Shown here piece by piece: positions 29,690 through 38,689 of a stretch of DNA of 64,000 nt. Below the pieces are notes generated by a model. It saw only the letters and a program-made list of their open reading frames with translations, was not told the origin of the DNA and made no database searches. Within the stretch, counting starts at the first letter, position 1, and every line of letters begins with the position of its first letter. Source of the DNA: Allomesorhizobium sp043769475 (lineage in GTDB: Bacteria; Pseudomonadota; Alphaproteobacteria; Rhizobiales; Rhizobiaceae); NCBI RefSeq assembly GCF_043769475.1, contig NZ_CP171729.1, positions 1,178,001 through 1,242,000 of the forward strand, read 5' to 3'. The position numbers and the translations under genes were made by a program.

Positions 29690-30002
29690 GGACGGCCTGA
29701 AGATGAGCGAGCTTTCGACGGCGCTGCGGGTCTCCAACGGCAACGTCACCGGCATTGTAGAGCGGCTCGTCGCCGACGGGCTGGTGCTGCGGATACCGGT
29801 TGCCGGAGACAAGCGCGCAACGCTGGTAAGGCTGACCAAAAAGGGCCGCGAAACCTTCGCCCGCATGGCCGAGGCGCATGCCGGCTGGGTGAACGGCATT
29901 CTGGGTGACCTGTCCGACGAGGACTGCGAACAGGCGATCGGTATTTTGGAAACCGTCGGCAGATCGCCGAAGCTTACCGCGAAGGTGGACGCCAATGACT
30001 GA
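29511..30002 (+). CDS. MarR-family transcriptional regulator
   Basis: A 163-residue winged-helix regulator. The recognition region is LKMSELSTALRVSNGNVTGI and the wing is AGDKRATLVRLTKKGRE. It is embedded in the CoA-dependent aromatic operon, where MarR repressors commonly respond to an aryl-CoA intermediate. The 34-bp palindrome at 26379-26412 upstream of the first gene is its likely target. The start at 29511 (MTIQQNP) coincides with the expected SDR stop, and its end overlaps the hydratase start by 8 bp. Confidence 0.87.
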   Translation: MTIQQNPTSAPCMTKQRLRVWLRMLKATKLVEATVRENLRVEFDTTLPRFDVLAALYRFEDGLKMSELSTALRVSNGNVTGIVERLVADGLVLRIPVAGDKRATLVRLTKKGRETFARMAEAHAGWVNGILGDLSDEDCEQAIGILETVGRSPKLTAKVDAND

Positions 30003-30808
30003 CATGGCAGGGTACAAGGCGAAGCATTTTCGCTGGCGGGCGCAAGACGGCATCGCCGTCATCACGCTCGACCGGCCGGAGCGCAAGAACCCGCTGACCT
30101 TCGACAGCTACGCCGAGCTTCGCGACTGCTTCCGCGCTCTGGCCTACGCCGACGACATCAAGGCGGTGGTGTTCGGCTCGAATGGCGGCAATTTCTGCTC
30201 GGGCGGCGATGTCCACGACATTATCGGCCCGCTGCTGAAAAAGGACATGAAAGGCCTGCTGGCCTTCACCCGCATGACCGGCGACCTGATCAAGGCGATG
30301 ATCAATTGCGGCAAGCCGATCATTGCCGCTGTCGACGGCGTCTGCGTCGGCGCCGGCGCGATCATCGCCATGGCTTCCGATTTGCGCGTCGCCACACCGG
30401 AGGCAAAGACGGCATTCCTGTTCACCCGCGTCGGCCTCGCCGGCTGCGACATGGGCGCCTGCGCCATCCTTCCCCGCATCATTGGCCAGGGCCGCGCAGC
30501 CGAACTCCTCTATACCGGCAGGACCATGTCGGCCGAGGAAGGCGAGCGCTGGGGGTTTTTCAACCGGGTCGTCGAGCAGGCGGCGCTTGATAATAGAGGC
30601 GCTGGCGCTGGCGAAGCGTTTAGCCGAAGGCCCGAATTTCGGGCATATGATGACCAAGACCATGCTCAATCAGGAATGGTCGATGTCGATAGAGCAGGCC
30701 ATCGAGGCGGAAGCGCAGGCGCAGGCGATCTGCATGCAGACGCTGGACTTCAAGCGCGCCTACGATGCCTTCGTCGCCCACCAGAAACCTGTTTTCCAGG
30801 GCGACTGA
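29995..30808 (+). pseudogene. Enoyl-CoA hydratase (crotonase family), one-base frameshift
   Basis: Frame 1 begins MTDMAGYKAKHFRWR and contains the crotonase motifs ITLDRPERKNPL, NFCSGGDVHDI (oxyanion region) and AVDGVCVGAGAIIAMASDLR. After GFFNRVVEQAAL the frame breaks: an extra T at 30587-30588 shifts it. Removing one T continues AALIIEALALAKRLAEGPNF to the stop at 30808, giving a normal protein of about 270 residues ending KPVFQGD. The role would be hydration of the unsaturated acyl-CoA formed after ring reduction. The start overlaps the end of the MarR gene. Interpretation as sequence error or real lesion is open. Confidence 0.82.
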
Positions 30809-30809
30809 C

Positions 30810-31967
30810 ATGGCCGATCGCAGCTTTCTCGCCTGGCCCTTTTTCGAGGATCGCCACCGTGCGTTGGCGGAGGCGCTGGAAGGCTGGGCATCGACCAATC
30901 TGGTGCATGTCGACCACAGCGATGTCGACCAGGCCTGCCGCGATCTGGTGGCGAAACTGGGGGAGGGCGGTTGGCTCAGCCATTCGGCTGTCGACCCAGA
31001 CAATGCGGATTCAAAGCTGGACGTGCGCAGCCTCTGCATCATCCGCGAGACGCTGGCGCGCCATGACGGGCTTGCCGATTTCGCCTTCGCCATGCAGGGC
31101 CTCGGCACAGGCGCGCTGTCGCTGTTCGGCACGGCCGGGCAGAAGCGCGAATGGCTGACAAGGACGCGGCGCGGCAAGGCGCTGTCCGCGTTCGCGCTGA
31201 GCGAGCCGAAGTCCGGCTCCGACGTCGCCCATCTCGATTTGGCCGCCACCGTCGATGGCGACTCCTATGTCCTCAACGGCGAAAAGACCTGGATATCGAA
31301 CGGCGGCATTGCCGATGTCTACACCGTCTTCGCCCGCACTGGCGAAGGGCCGGGCGCCAAGGGCATTTCGGCCTTCATAGTGCCGGCCGATGCGCCGGGC
31401 CTGTCGGTCGCCGAGCGGCTCGAAGTGATCGCGCCGCATCCCCTGGCGCGGCTGTCCTTCGAAAACTGCCGAGTTCCCCGCACCGCCATGATCGGCGCGC
31501 CGGGGCAGGGCTTTCGCATCGCGATGTCGGTGCTCGACGTGTTCCGCCCGACCGTAGCCGCCGCTGCCCTGGGCTTTGCGCGCCGCGCGCTCGACGAATC
31601 CGTTTCCCGCGCGACATCGCGCGAATTGTTCGGCGCGCCGATGGCCGAATTGCAGATGGTCCAGGGCCATATCGCCGACATGGCGCTCGACATCGACGCC
31701 GCCGCACTGCTGGTCTACCGCGCCGCATGGCTGAAGGATTCGGGCGCTGCCCGCATCAGCCGCGAGGCCGCGATGGCGAAGCTCTTTTCCACCGACCGCG
31801 CCCAGAGCGTCATCGACAAGGCCGTGCAGATCCATGGCGGCGACGGTGTGCGCAAGGGCAGCATCGTCGAACGCCTCTATCGCGAAATCCGCGCGCTGCG
31901 GATCTACGAAGGCGCGTCGGACGTTCAAAAAATCATCATCGCCAGACAGGTCATTGCGGGGAACTGA
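30810..31967 (+). CDS. Acyl-CoA dehydrogenase
   Basis: A 385-residue FAD acyl-CoA dehydrogenase. Family motifs are FALSEPKSGSDVAHL and WISNGGIADVYTVFA in the middle domain, and IHGGDGVRKGSIVERLYREI with IYEGASDVQKIIIAR at the C-terminus, where the catalytic-base Glu region lies. It probably introduces the alpha-beta double bond into an alicyclic CoA ester made from anthraniloyl-CoA. The start is one base after the hydratase stop (TGACATG). The stop is separated from the ligase ATG by a single base. Confidence 0.9.
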   Translation: MADRSFLAWPFFEDRHRALAEALEGWASTNLVHVDHSDVDQACRDLVAKLGEGGWLSHSAVDPDNADSKLDVRSLCIIRETLARHDGLADFAFAMQGLGTGALSLFGTAGQKREWLTRTRRGKALSAFALSEPKSGSDVAHLDLAATVDGDSYVLNGEKTWISNGGIADVYTVFARTGEGPGAKGISAFIVPADAPGLSVAERLEVIAPHPLARLSFENCRVPRTAMIGAPGQGFRIAMSVLDVFRPTVAAAALGFARRALDESVSRATSRELFGAPMAELQMVQGHIADMALDIDAAALLVYRAAWLKDSGAARISREAAMAKLFSTDRAQSVIDKAVQIHGGDGVRKGSIVERLYREIRALRIYEGASDVQKIIIARQVIAGN

Positions 31968-31968
31968 G

Positions 31969-33594
31969 ATGCTGGGACCATCGGCGCATATCGACACATT
32001 CACGCGGGACAACCTGCCGCCGCAGAGCCAGTGGCCGGATTTCCTGCTCGACGGCTTCGACTATCCAGAGCGGCTGAACGCCGCCGTCGAGCTGACCGAC
32101 GCCATGGTCGCCAAGGGCTTTGGCGACAACACCGCGCTCATCGGCAATGGTCGCCGCCGGACCTACAAGGAACTGGCCGACTGGTCGAACCGCATTGCCC
32201 ATGCGCTGGTCGAAAATTACGGCGTAAAGCCCGGAAATCGCGTGCTGATCCGCTCCGCCAACAATCCGGCGATGGTCGCCTGCTGGCTCGGAGCCACCAA
32301 GGCCGGCGCGGTCGTGGTCAACACCATGCCGATGCTGCGGGCAGGCGAACTCGGCCAGATCGTCGACAAGGCCGAGATCCAATTCGCGCTCTGCGACACG
32401 CGCATCAAGGACGAGCTGATCGCCTGCGGCAAGGCGAGCCGCTTCCTGAAGACCATCATCGGCTTCGATGGCACCGCCAACCACGACGCCGAACTCGACC
32501 GCATCGCTCTCAACAAGCCGGTGAAATTCGAGGCGGTACCGACAGGCCGCGACGATGTCGCGCTGCTCGGCTTCACCTCCGGCACCACTGGCGAACCCAA
32601 GGCGACGATGCATTTCCATCGCGACCTCCTGATCATCGCCGACGCCTATGCCAAGGAAGTGCTCGCCGTCAGGCCCGACGACGTGTTCGTCGGCTCGCCG
32701 CCGCTCGCCTTCACCTTCGGGCTCGGCGGCCTGGCGATCTTCCCGCTGCGCTTCGGTGCGGCCGCGACCCTGCTGGAGCAGGCGACGCCGCCGAAGATGA
32801 TCGAGATCATCGAAACCTACAAGGCGACGATAAGCTTCACCGCGCCGACCGCCTATCGCGTGATGCTGAACGCCATGGACGAGGGCGCGGATCTGAGTTC
32901 GCTGCGCATCGCCGTGTCGGCGGGAGAGACGCTTCCGGCGCCGATCTATGAAGAGTGGATGAAGAAGACCGGTAAGCCGATGCTCGACGGCATCGGGTCC
33001 ACGGAAATGCTTCACATCTTCATTTCCAACCGGCTGGGCGATTCCGCGCCTGCGTCCACGGGCAAGCCGGTCACAGGCTACGAGGCGAAGGTCGTCGACG
33101 ACGACATGGTCGAAAAACCGCGCGGCGAGATCGGCAAGCTTGCCGTGCGCGGACCAACGGGCTGCCGCTACCTCGCCGACCGCCGCCAGACGAAATATGT
33201 GCGCGACGGCTGGAACCTCACCGGGGATTCGTTCTGGCAGGACGAGGACGGCTATTTCCACTTCGCCGCCCGCTCCGACGACATGATCATCTCATCGGGC
33301 TACAACATCGCCGGTCCCGAGGTGGAGGCGGCGCTGCTGACCCACGCTTTCGTCAGCGAATGCGCCGTCATCGGGGTGGAAGACGGGGAGCGCGGACAAA
33401 TTGTGCAGGCGCATATCGTGTTGGCCGCCGATATCGCGCCGGACGCCGCGACGGTGAAGGCGCTGCAGGACCACGTCAAGGCGGCCATCGCGCCGTACAA
33501 ATACCCGCGCTCGATAAAATTCATCGAGGCCCTGCCGAAGACCCCGACCGGCAAGATCCAGCGTTTCGTGCTCAAGGCCAAGGCTTCGAAATGA
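31969..33594 (+). CDS. 2-aminobenzoate-CoA ligase-like acyl-CoA synthetase
   Basis: A 541-residue ANL-superfamily benzoate-CoA ligase type enzyme. The P-loop LLGFTSGTTGEPKATMHFHR, the motif LDGIGSTEMLHIFISN, the hinge Asp region FHFAARSDDMIISSGYNI and the C-terminal catalytic Lys in PKTPTGKIQRFVL are intact. In Azoarcus-type aerobic anthranilate catabolism this enzyme activates anthranilate to anthraniloyl-CoA with ATP. Co-transcription with kynureninase and the monooxygenase/reductase fusion is the basis for the substrate assignment; benzoate or salicylate remain possible. Its stop overlaps kynU in ATGA. Confidence 0.85.
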   Translation: MLGPSAHIDTFTRDNLPPQSQWPDFLLDGFDYPERLNAAVELTDAMVAKGFGDNTALIGNGRRRTYKELADWSNRIAHALVENYGVKPGNRVLIRSANNPAMVACWLGATKAGAVVVNTMPMLRAGELGQIVDKAEIQFALCDTRIKDELIACGKASRFLKTIIGFDGTANHDAELDRIALNKPVKFEAVPTGRDDVALLGFTSGTTGEPKATMHFHRDLLIIADAYAKEVLAVRPDDVFVGSPPLAFTFGLGGLAIFPLRFGAAATLLEQATPPKMIEIIETYKATISFTAPTAYRVMLNAMDEGADLSSLRIAVSAGETLPAPIYEEWMKKTGKPMLDGIGSTEMLHIFISNRLGDSAPASTGKPVTGYEAKVVDDDMVEKPRGEIGKLAVRGPTGCRYLADRRQTKYVRDGWNLTGDSFWQDEDGYFHFAARSDDMIISSGYNIAGPEVEAALLTHAFVSECAVIGVEDGERGQIVQAHIVLAADIAPDAATVKALQDHVKAAIAPYKYPRSIKFIEALPKTPTGKIQRFVLKAKASK

Positions 33595-34790
33595 CCGACG
33601 ACATCTTCGCCCGGACGCGCGCGCTGTTCGAACTGCCGGAAGGCGTCGTCTATCTCGACGGCAATTCGCTCGGGCCGCTGCCTTCCGGGGCCCGTCAACG
33701 GGTGTTGAGCGAGATCGACATCGGCTGGGGCGAGCGCCTGATCCGCGGCTGGAACGAGTCCGGCTGGATCGATCTCCCCGATACCGTCGGCAATAAGATC
33801 GCCCGGCTGATCGGCGCTCCGCCAGGGACCGTGATAGCGGGCGATTCCACGTCGGTGAACCTTTTCAAGGCGTTGACGGGCGCTCTTTCGCTCAAACCCG
33901 AACGCCGCGTGGTGCTGTCGGATACGGGCAATTTCCCGACCGATCTTTATGTGGCGCAGGTGGCGATCCGCGCGCTTGGCCAGGGCCATGAACTGAAGGT
34001 CGTCGATCCGTCACGTGTCGCGGAGGCAATCGACGACAGTGTCGCCGTGCTGATGTTGACCGAAGTCGACTATGGCACCGGCCGTCTCCACGACATGAAT
34101 GCGCTGACCGCGAAGGCCCATTCGGCCGGCGTTCTCACCATCTGGGACCTCTGCCATTCCGCCGGCGCGCTGCCGGTCGACGTGGGCGCGGCGGGAGCGG
34201 ATTTCGCGGTCGGCTGCGGCTATAAATATCTGAACGGCGGGCCGGGCGCGCCGGCCTTCATCTATGTGAGGCCCGAGACCGGCGACAGAGCGGACCCTGC
34301 TCTGGCCGGCTGGATGGGCCACGAGGCGCCCTTCGTGTTCGATCCCGTCTATCGGCCAGGTGCCGGGATCAGCCGAATGCGCGTCGGCACGCCTCCCATT
34401 CTTTCCATGGCGGCGCTCGATGCGGCGCTCGATGTCTGGGAAGGCGTTGATATGGCCGATGTCAGGAAGCGCTCGATCGTGCTTTCGGAGCGCTTCATCA
34501 AGGAGGTCGAGGCGCGCTGCCCGGAACTCGAACTGGCGTCGCCGCGCGACCCGTCGGTGCGGGGAAGCCAGGTCTCGTTCCGCTTCCGCGAAGGCTACGC
34601 CGCCATGCAGGCGCTGATCGCCAACGGCGTCATCGGCGACTTCCGCGCACCCGACATCATGCGCTTCGGCTTCACGCCGCTCTACATCAGCGGGGCGGAT
34701 GTGGTGAAGGCGGCGCAAACGCTTGAGCGCGTCATGACCGAGAGGCTCTGGGACCGGTCGGAATACCGCATGCGCAGCAAAGTGACCTGA
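33591..34790 (+). CDS. kynU: Kynureninase
   Basis: A 399-residue PLP enzyme that hydrolyses kynurenine to anthranilate and L-alanine. Characteristic segments are YLDGNSLGPLPSGA near the N-terminus, WDLCHSAGALPVDV, and the PLP-lysine motif CGYKYLNGGPGAP (Lys212). It overlaps the ligase gene by four bases, making direct hand-over of anthranilate to the CoA ligase likely. It is the last enzyme gene before the ABC transporter block; 131 bp separate it from the binding-protein gene. Confidence 0.94.
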   Translation: MTDDIFARTRALFELPEGVVYLDGNSLGPLPSGARQRVLSEIDIGWGERLIRGWNESGWIDLPDTVGNKIARLIGAPPGTVIAGDSTSVNLFKALTGALSLKPERRVVLSDTGNFPTDLYVAQVAIRALGQGHELKVVDPSRVAEAIDDSVAVLMLTEVDYGTGRLHDMNALTAKAHSAGVLTIWDLCHSAGALPVDVGAAGADFAVGCGYKYLNGGPGAPAFIYVRPETGDRADPALAGWMGHEAPFVFDPVYRPGAGISRMRVGTPPILSMAALDAALDVWEGVDMADVRKRSIVLSERFIKEVEARCPELELASPRDPSVRGSQVSFRFREGYAAMQALIANGVIGDFRAPDIMRFGFTPLYISGADVVKAAQTLERVMTERLWDRSEYRMRSKVT

Positions 34791-34921
34791 GCTAAAGGCT
34801 GGACCTTATTGAAAAGCTTGCTGGCTACCGAATTGGAGGTTGATTTATCCGAAGGGCTGGGGCTGGCTACAAAATACCCTATTTCCATATGTCTCAACGG
34901 CAACACGGGAGGAAAACACTC

Positions 34922-36050
34922 ATGAAACGCATTACCAGGACAATATTCGCAACCGCCATGGTCGGCACGGCCATGCTGGCCGCTTCGGCCGCCAACGCCG
35001 ACGTCAAGATCGGCTTCCTCGGCGGCTTCACCGGCCCGATCGAAAGCCTCGTGCCGCCGATCTTCGAGGGCGCCAAGCTGGCGGTCACCCAGGTCAACGA
35101 CCAGGGCGGCATCCTCGACGGCCGAGAAGGTAACCGCGCTCGTCGGTCCGCTCTGCTCGGGCGAGACCATCGCGGCCGCCAACAATGCGGCCATTCCGGG
35201 CGGCGTCGTCATCGTCTCGCCGGCCGCGACCTCACCGGCCATCACGGCGCTGGACGACAAGGATCTGGTGTTCCGCACGACATCGTCCGACGCCTATAGC
35301 GGCGAGACGCTGGCCAGGATCCTGAAGGAAAAGGGCACCGACAATATCGCCATCACCTACGTCAACAACGACTACGGCAAGGGCTTCGCCGACGCGCTGG
35401 AAGAGTCGTTCAAGGAGCTCGGCGGCACCGTCGCGGCCAAGGAGGCGCATGAGGACGGCAAGGCCGACTACCGCGCTGAAATCGGCTCGCTGGCCTCGTC
35501 GGGCGCCGAGATGCTGGTGGTGCTGGCCTATGTCGACGGCTCCGGCCTGACCATCGTCCGGCAGGCGCTGGAAGGCGGCGACTTCTCGAAGTTCGCCGGC
35601 GGTGACGGCATGGTCGGCGACTCGCTCATCGCCAACATCGGCGAAGGCAAGCTCGACGGCATGATCGCCACCCGCATCGGCAATGCCACCGGCCCGGGCA
35701 CCGAAGTCTACTCGCCCCTGGCGAAGGCCGCCGGTCTCGACCCGAACGCCAATTTCGGCGCCCAAGCCTATGATGCGGGTTTCCTGATCGCACTCGCCAT
35801 CGAAAAGCTCGGCAAGGACACGCGTGACGGGCTTAGCGCCGCGCTGCGCGAAGTTGCCGCCGCGCCCGGCGAAGTCATCCTGCCGGGCGAGTGGGAAAAG
35901 GCCAAGAAGCTGATTGCCGAAGGCAAGGACATCAATTACGAGGGCGCCGCCGGCAGCCATGAGTTCGACGAGAAGGGCGACGTGCCGGGCAACGTCATCG
36001 AAATGGTCGTCGAGGGCAAGGGCTTCAAGGAAGTGGCGGCGGCCAACTAA
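34922..36050 (+). pseudogene. Liv-type ABC transporter substrate-binding protein, internal deletion with frameshift
   Basis: The signal peptide MKRITRTIFATAMVGTAMLA and the mature start DVKIGFLGGFTGPIESLVPP are typical of branched-chain amino acid-type binding proteins. After GGILDGR near 35118 the frame is lost, and the remaining protein resumes one frame over at AEKVTALVGPLCSGETIAAA, running to GKGFKEVAAAN at 36050. Relatives have about 27 residues between these points, so roughly 80 bp appear to be missing, unlike the one-base lesions elsewhere. GGAGG precedes the ATG. Position after kynU suggests kynurenine, anthranilate or a related aromatic amino acid as ligand. Confidence 0.82.
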
Positions 36051-36064
36051 ACCTTTCACGAATT

Positions 36065-36092
36065 GGCGGGAGGCCGGGGTTGGCCTCCCGCC
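36065..36092 (+). terminator. Strong intercistronic stem-loop after the binding-protein gene
   Basis: GGCGGGAGGCC (36065-36075) pairs perfectly with GGCCTCCCGCC (36082-36092) across a six-base loop. No T-run follows. Such hairpins after binding-protein genes usually stabilise the upstream mRNA and attenuate the downstream ATPase and permease genes, allowing excess binding protein. Confidence 0.65.
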
Positions 36093-36175
36093 GCACGATG
36101 CGCAAGACGGCGCCGGCTTTGGGGGCTGGCGAGAAGCCGCTGTTGCATCCAAGACAAAGAAGATTGGCGGGTGGG

Positions 36176-36958
36176 GTGAATACACTCATCGAGGTCAGAA
36201 ACGTCACGAAACGGTTCGGTAGCGTCGTGGCGGTCGACAATTGTTCGCTCAAGGTCGAGCGCGGCACGATTACCGGACTGATCGGCCCGAACGGGGCCGG
36301 CAAGACGACCATGTTCAACATGGTCGCCGGAGCCTTCGCGCCGACCTCGGGCACTATCCTGCTCGACGGCGAGGACGTTACCGGGCTTGCCGCGCACGAG
36401 TTGTATGAGCACGGCCTGTCGCGAACCTTTCAGATCGCGCAGGAATTTACGCATCTGACCGCGCTGGAAAACCTGATGGTCGTAACGGCCGGAAAGGGTG
36501 AGGAATCGTTCTTCGATGCCTGTTTTCGCCGCGGCAAAATCCACGCCGACGAGTTGGCCGCCCGGCGCAAGGCCCAGGAAATCCTGCAAATTCTGCGCCT
36601 TACCCATGTGAAGAACGAGCAGGCCGGCAATCTCTCCGGCGGCCAGAAGAAACTGCTGGAACTCGGCCGGGTGATGATGGCGGAGCCCCGGGTGGTGCTG
36701 CTCGACGAGGTCGCGGCCGGCGTCAACCGCACTCTGCTCAACGACCTGGCTTCGGTAGTGGAATCGCTCAACCGCGACAAGGGACTGACCTTCTTCGTCA
36801 TTGAGCACGACATGGATCTGATCGCGCGGCTCTGCGATCCGGTCATCGTCATGGCGGCCGGATCGGTGATGGTGCAGGGGCCGATGGCCGAAATCCGCAA
36901 GAACCCGGAAGTCATCGAGGCCTATTTCGGCGGCGTGCCGGCGGAGCGCGCGTCATGA
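36176..36958 (+). CDS. Liv-type ABC transporter ATPase (LivG-like)
   Basis: A 260-residue ABC ATPase with Walker A GPNGAGKTT, signature NLSGGQKKLLELGR and Walker B RVVLLDEVAAGVN; the C-terminal IEAYFGG is typical of LivG. The GTG at 36176 (MNTLIEVRNVTKRFG) is chosen because the ABC domain begins there; longer forms would extend through the intergenic hairpin. The stop overlaps the livF-like start in ATGA. Confidence 0.88.
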   Translation: MNTLIEVRNVTKRFGSVVAVDNCSLKVERGTITGLIGPNGAGKTTMFNMVAGAFAPTSGTILLDGEDVTGLAAHELYEHGLSRTFQIAQEFTHLTALENLMVVTAGKGEESFFDACFRRGKIHADELAARRKAQEILQILRLTHVKNEQAGNLSGGQKKLLELGRVMMAEPRVVLLDEVAAGVNRTLLNDLASVVESLNRDKGLTFFVIEHDMDLIARLCDPVIVMAAGSVMVQGPMAEIRKNPEVIEAYFGGVPAERAS

Positions 36959-37667
36959 GCATCTTGAGCATGCGCGGCATCCATGCCGGCTATGGCGGCG
37001 CAAACATCCTGAACGGCGTGAGCATCGACATAGAGGCCCACGAGATCGGCGTCATCATCGGGCCGAACGGAGCGGGCAAGTCGACGACGCTGAAGGCGCT
37101 GTTCGGCCTGCTGACGGTCTCGGAAGGCAGCGTCACCTTCGACGGCGACGACGTCACCAACAACAACCCCGAGAAGCTGGTGCGGCGCGGCCTTTCCTTC
37201 GTACCGCAGGAGTTCAACGTCTTCCCGACCTTGTCTGTACGCGAAAACCTGGAAATGGGCGCCTATATCCGCCGCGACGATTTCCGGCCGCTGATCGAGA
37301 AGATCTTCGAATATTTCCCGCCGCTGCGCGACAAGCACCGCCAGCCTGCGGGCGAACTGTCGGGGGGCAGCGCCAGATGGTGGCCATCGGCCGCGCGCTG
37401 ATGATGGAGCCTAAGCTGCTGCTGCTGGACGAACCGACCGCCGGCCTGTCGCCGCTCTACATGGGCGAGATTTTGGAGCGCGTCATCGCCATCAACGAGA
37501 GCGGCGTCGGTATATTGATGGTCGAGCAGAATGCGCGCCAGGCGCTGGCCATCGCCCACAAGGGTTTTGTCCTGGCCGGCGGAAGAAACTCCTTTACCGG
37601 CACCGGGCAGGCCCTACTCGACAATCCGGAAGTGGCCGAAAGCTTCCTCGGCGGGGGAGCACATTGA
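36955..37667 (+). pseudogene. Liv-type ABC transporter ATPase (LivF-like), one-base frameshift
   Basis: The frame from ATG 36955 carries Walker A GPNGAGKST, the Q-loop FVPQEFNVFPTLSV, and reaches GELSGG in the signature motif. There a run of six G (37362-37367) replaces the seven expected; adding one G restores LSGGQRQMVAIGRALMMEPK, Walker B LLLLDEPTAGLSP and the end FLGGGAH at 37667. The repaired protein has 237 residues, normal for LivF. The break lies exactly within the ABC signature, so the unrepaired product would be inactive. Confidence 0.85.
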
Positions 37668-38689
37668 TGGAAGATGTCGGCCTGCTGGCGGCAATGCCAA
37701 TCAACGAGATCGTGTTCTTCATCAACAAGGTGGTCATCGCCGGGCTGATCATCGGCTCGGTTTACGCGCTCGGCGCGGTCGGCATGACCCTGGTTTCGGG
37801 CATATTGCGCTTCGCCAATTTCGCGCACGGCGACATCATGACGCTCGGCGCCTTCGTGGCTTTCGTGCTGACCATGCTCATGCCCGGCCTCGGCGCGCTG
37901 GTCGGCCTGCCCACCGCCTTCGTGGTGATGCCGCTGGCAATGGTCGTCACCGCCGCCGTGACGATCTTCCTGGACAAGAGTTTCTACGCGCCGCTGAGGA
38001 CCGTCGGCTACAAGCCGATCACGCTGGTCATCGCCTCCTTCGGCGTCATGCTGATGCTGCAGGGTGTGATCCGGCTCTTCTTCGGAACCGCGCCGCGCCA
38101 GATGTATGTCGCAGCCAAGGACATCTATCGCATCCCGTTCGACGGCCGCGACATCATCATGACCGAACCGCAGCTGCTGCTGATCGTCTTCACGATCGTC
38201 AGCGTAGTCGCGCTGCATCTGTTCCTGACGCGCTCGCGCACCGGCAAGGCGATGCGGGCGATGTCAGACAATGCCGATCTGGCGCGCATTTCCGGCATCA
38301 GCACCGGCCATGTCGTGCGCACGACATGGATCATCGCCGGCAGCCTGGCGGCGGCGGCCGGAACGCTGCTCGCCATGGATGTCAGCCTTAAGCCCGATCT
38401 GAGCTTCAACCTGCTGCTGCCGATCGTCGCCGCCATGATCGTCGGCGGGGTTGGGCAGCCCTATGGCGCCATCAGCGGCGGGCTGCTGGTAGGTTTCACG
38501 GAGACGCTTTCCGTCTTCAACTGGGCGATCCTGCTGCGGCCGCTGAAGCCGCACCTGCCAGAATGGCTGGAGATCCCGGCCAACCTTGCCTTCGTGCCGA
38601 CGGAGTACAAGCTGGTCGTGCCGTTCTTCATCCTCGTCGCCGTGCTGATCTGGCGGCCAAGCGGAATCTTCAAGGGGAGGGTGCTGTGA
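37667..38689 (+). CDS. Liv-type ABC transporter permease (LivH-like)
   Basis: A 340-residue branched-chain amino acid-type permease with about eight membrane segments. The family motif SGILRFANFAHGDIMTLGAF lies near residue 45 and the ATPase-contact loop TRSRTGKAMRAMSDNADLARISGI near 190. The ATG at 37667 overlaps the livF-like stop by one base, and the stop shares a base with the livM-like start. It forms the inner-membrane channel with the next gene product. Confidence 0.91.
   Translation: MEDVGLLAAMPINEIVFFINKVVIAGLIIGSVYALGAVGMTLVSGILRFANFAHGDIMTLGAFVAFVLTMLMPGLGALVGLPTAFVVMPLAMVVTAAVTIFLDKSFYAPLRTVGYKPITLVIASFGVMLMLQGVIRLFFGTAPRQMYVAAKDIYRIPFDGRDIIMTEPQLLLIVFTIVSVVALHLFLTRSRTGKAMRAMSDNADLARISGISTGHVVRTTWIIAGSLAAAAGTLLAMDVSLKPDLSFNLLLPIVAAMIVGGVGQPYGAISGGLLVGFTETLSVFNWAILLRPLKPHLPEWLEIPANLAFVPTEYKLVVPFFILVAVLIWRPSGIFKGRVL

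Noticed and set aside
34814..34820. AAGCTTG before the Liv binding-protein gene as a second copy of the 34-bp operator
   Set aside because: Only seven central bases match and the flanks are not palindromic.
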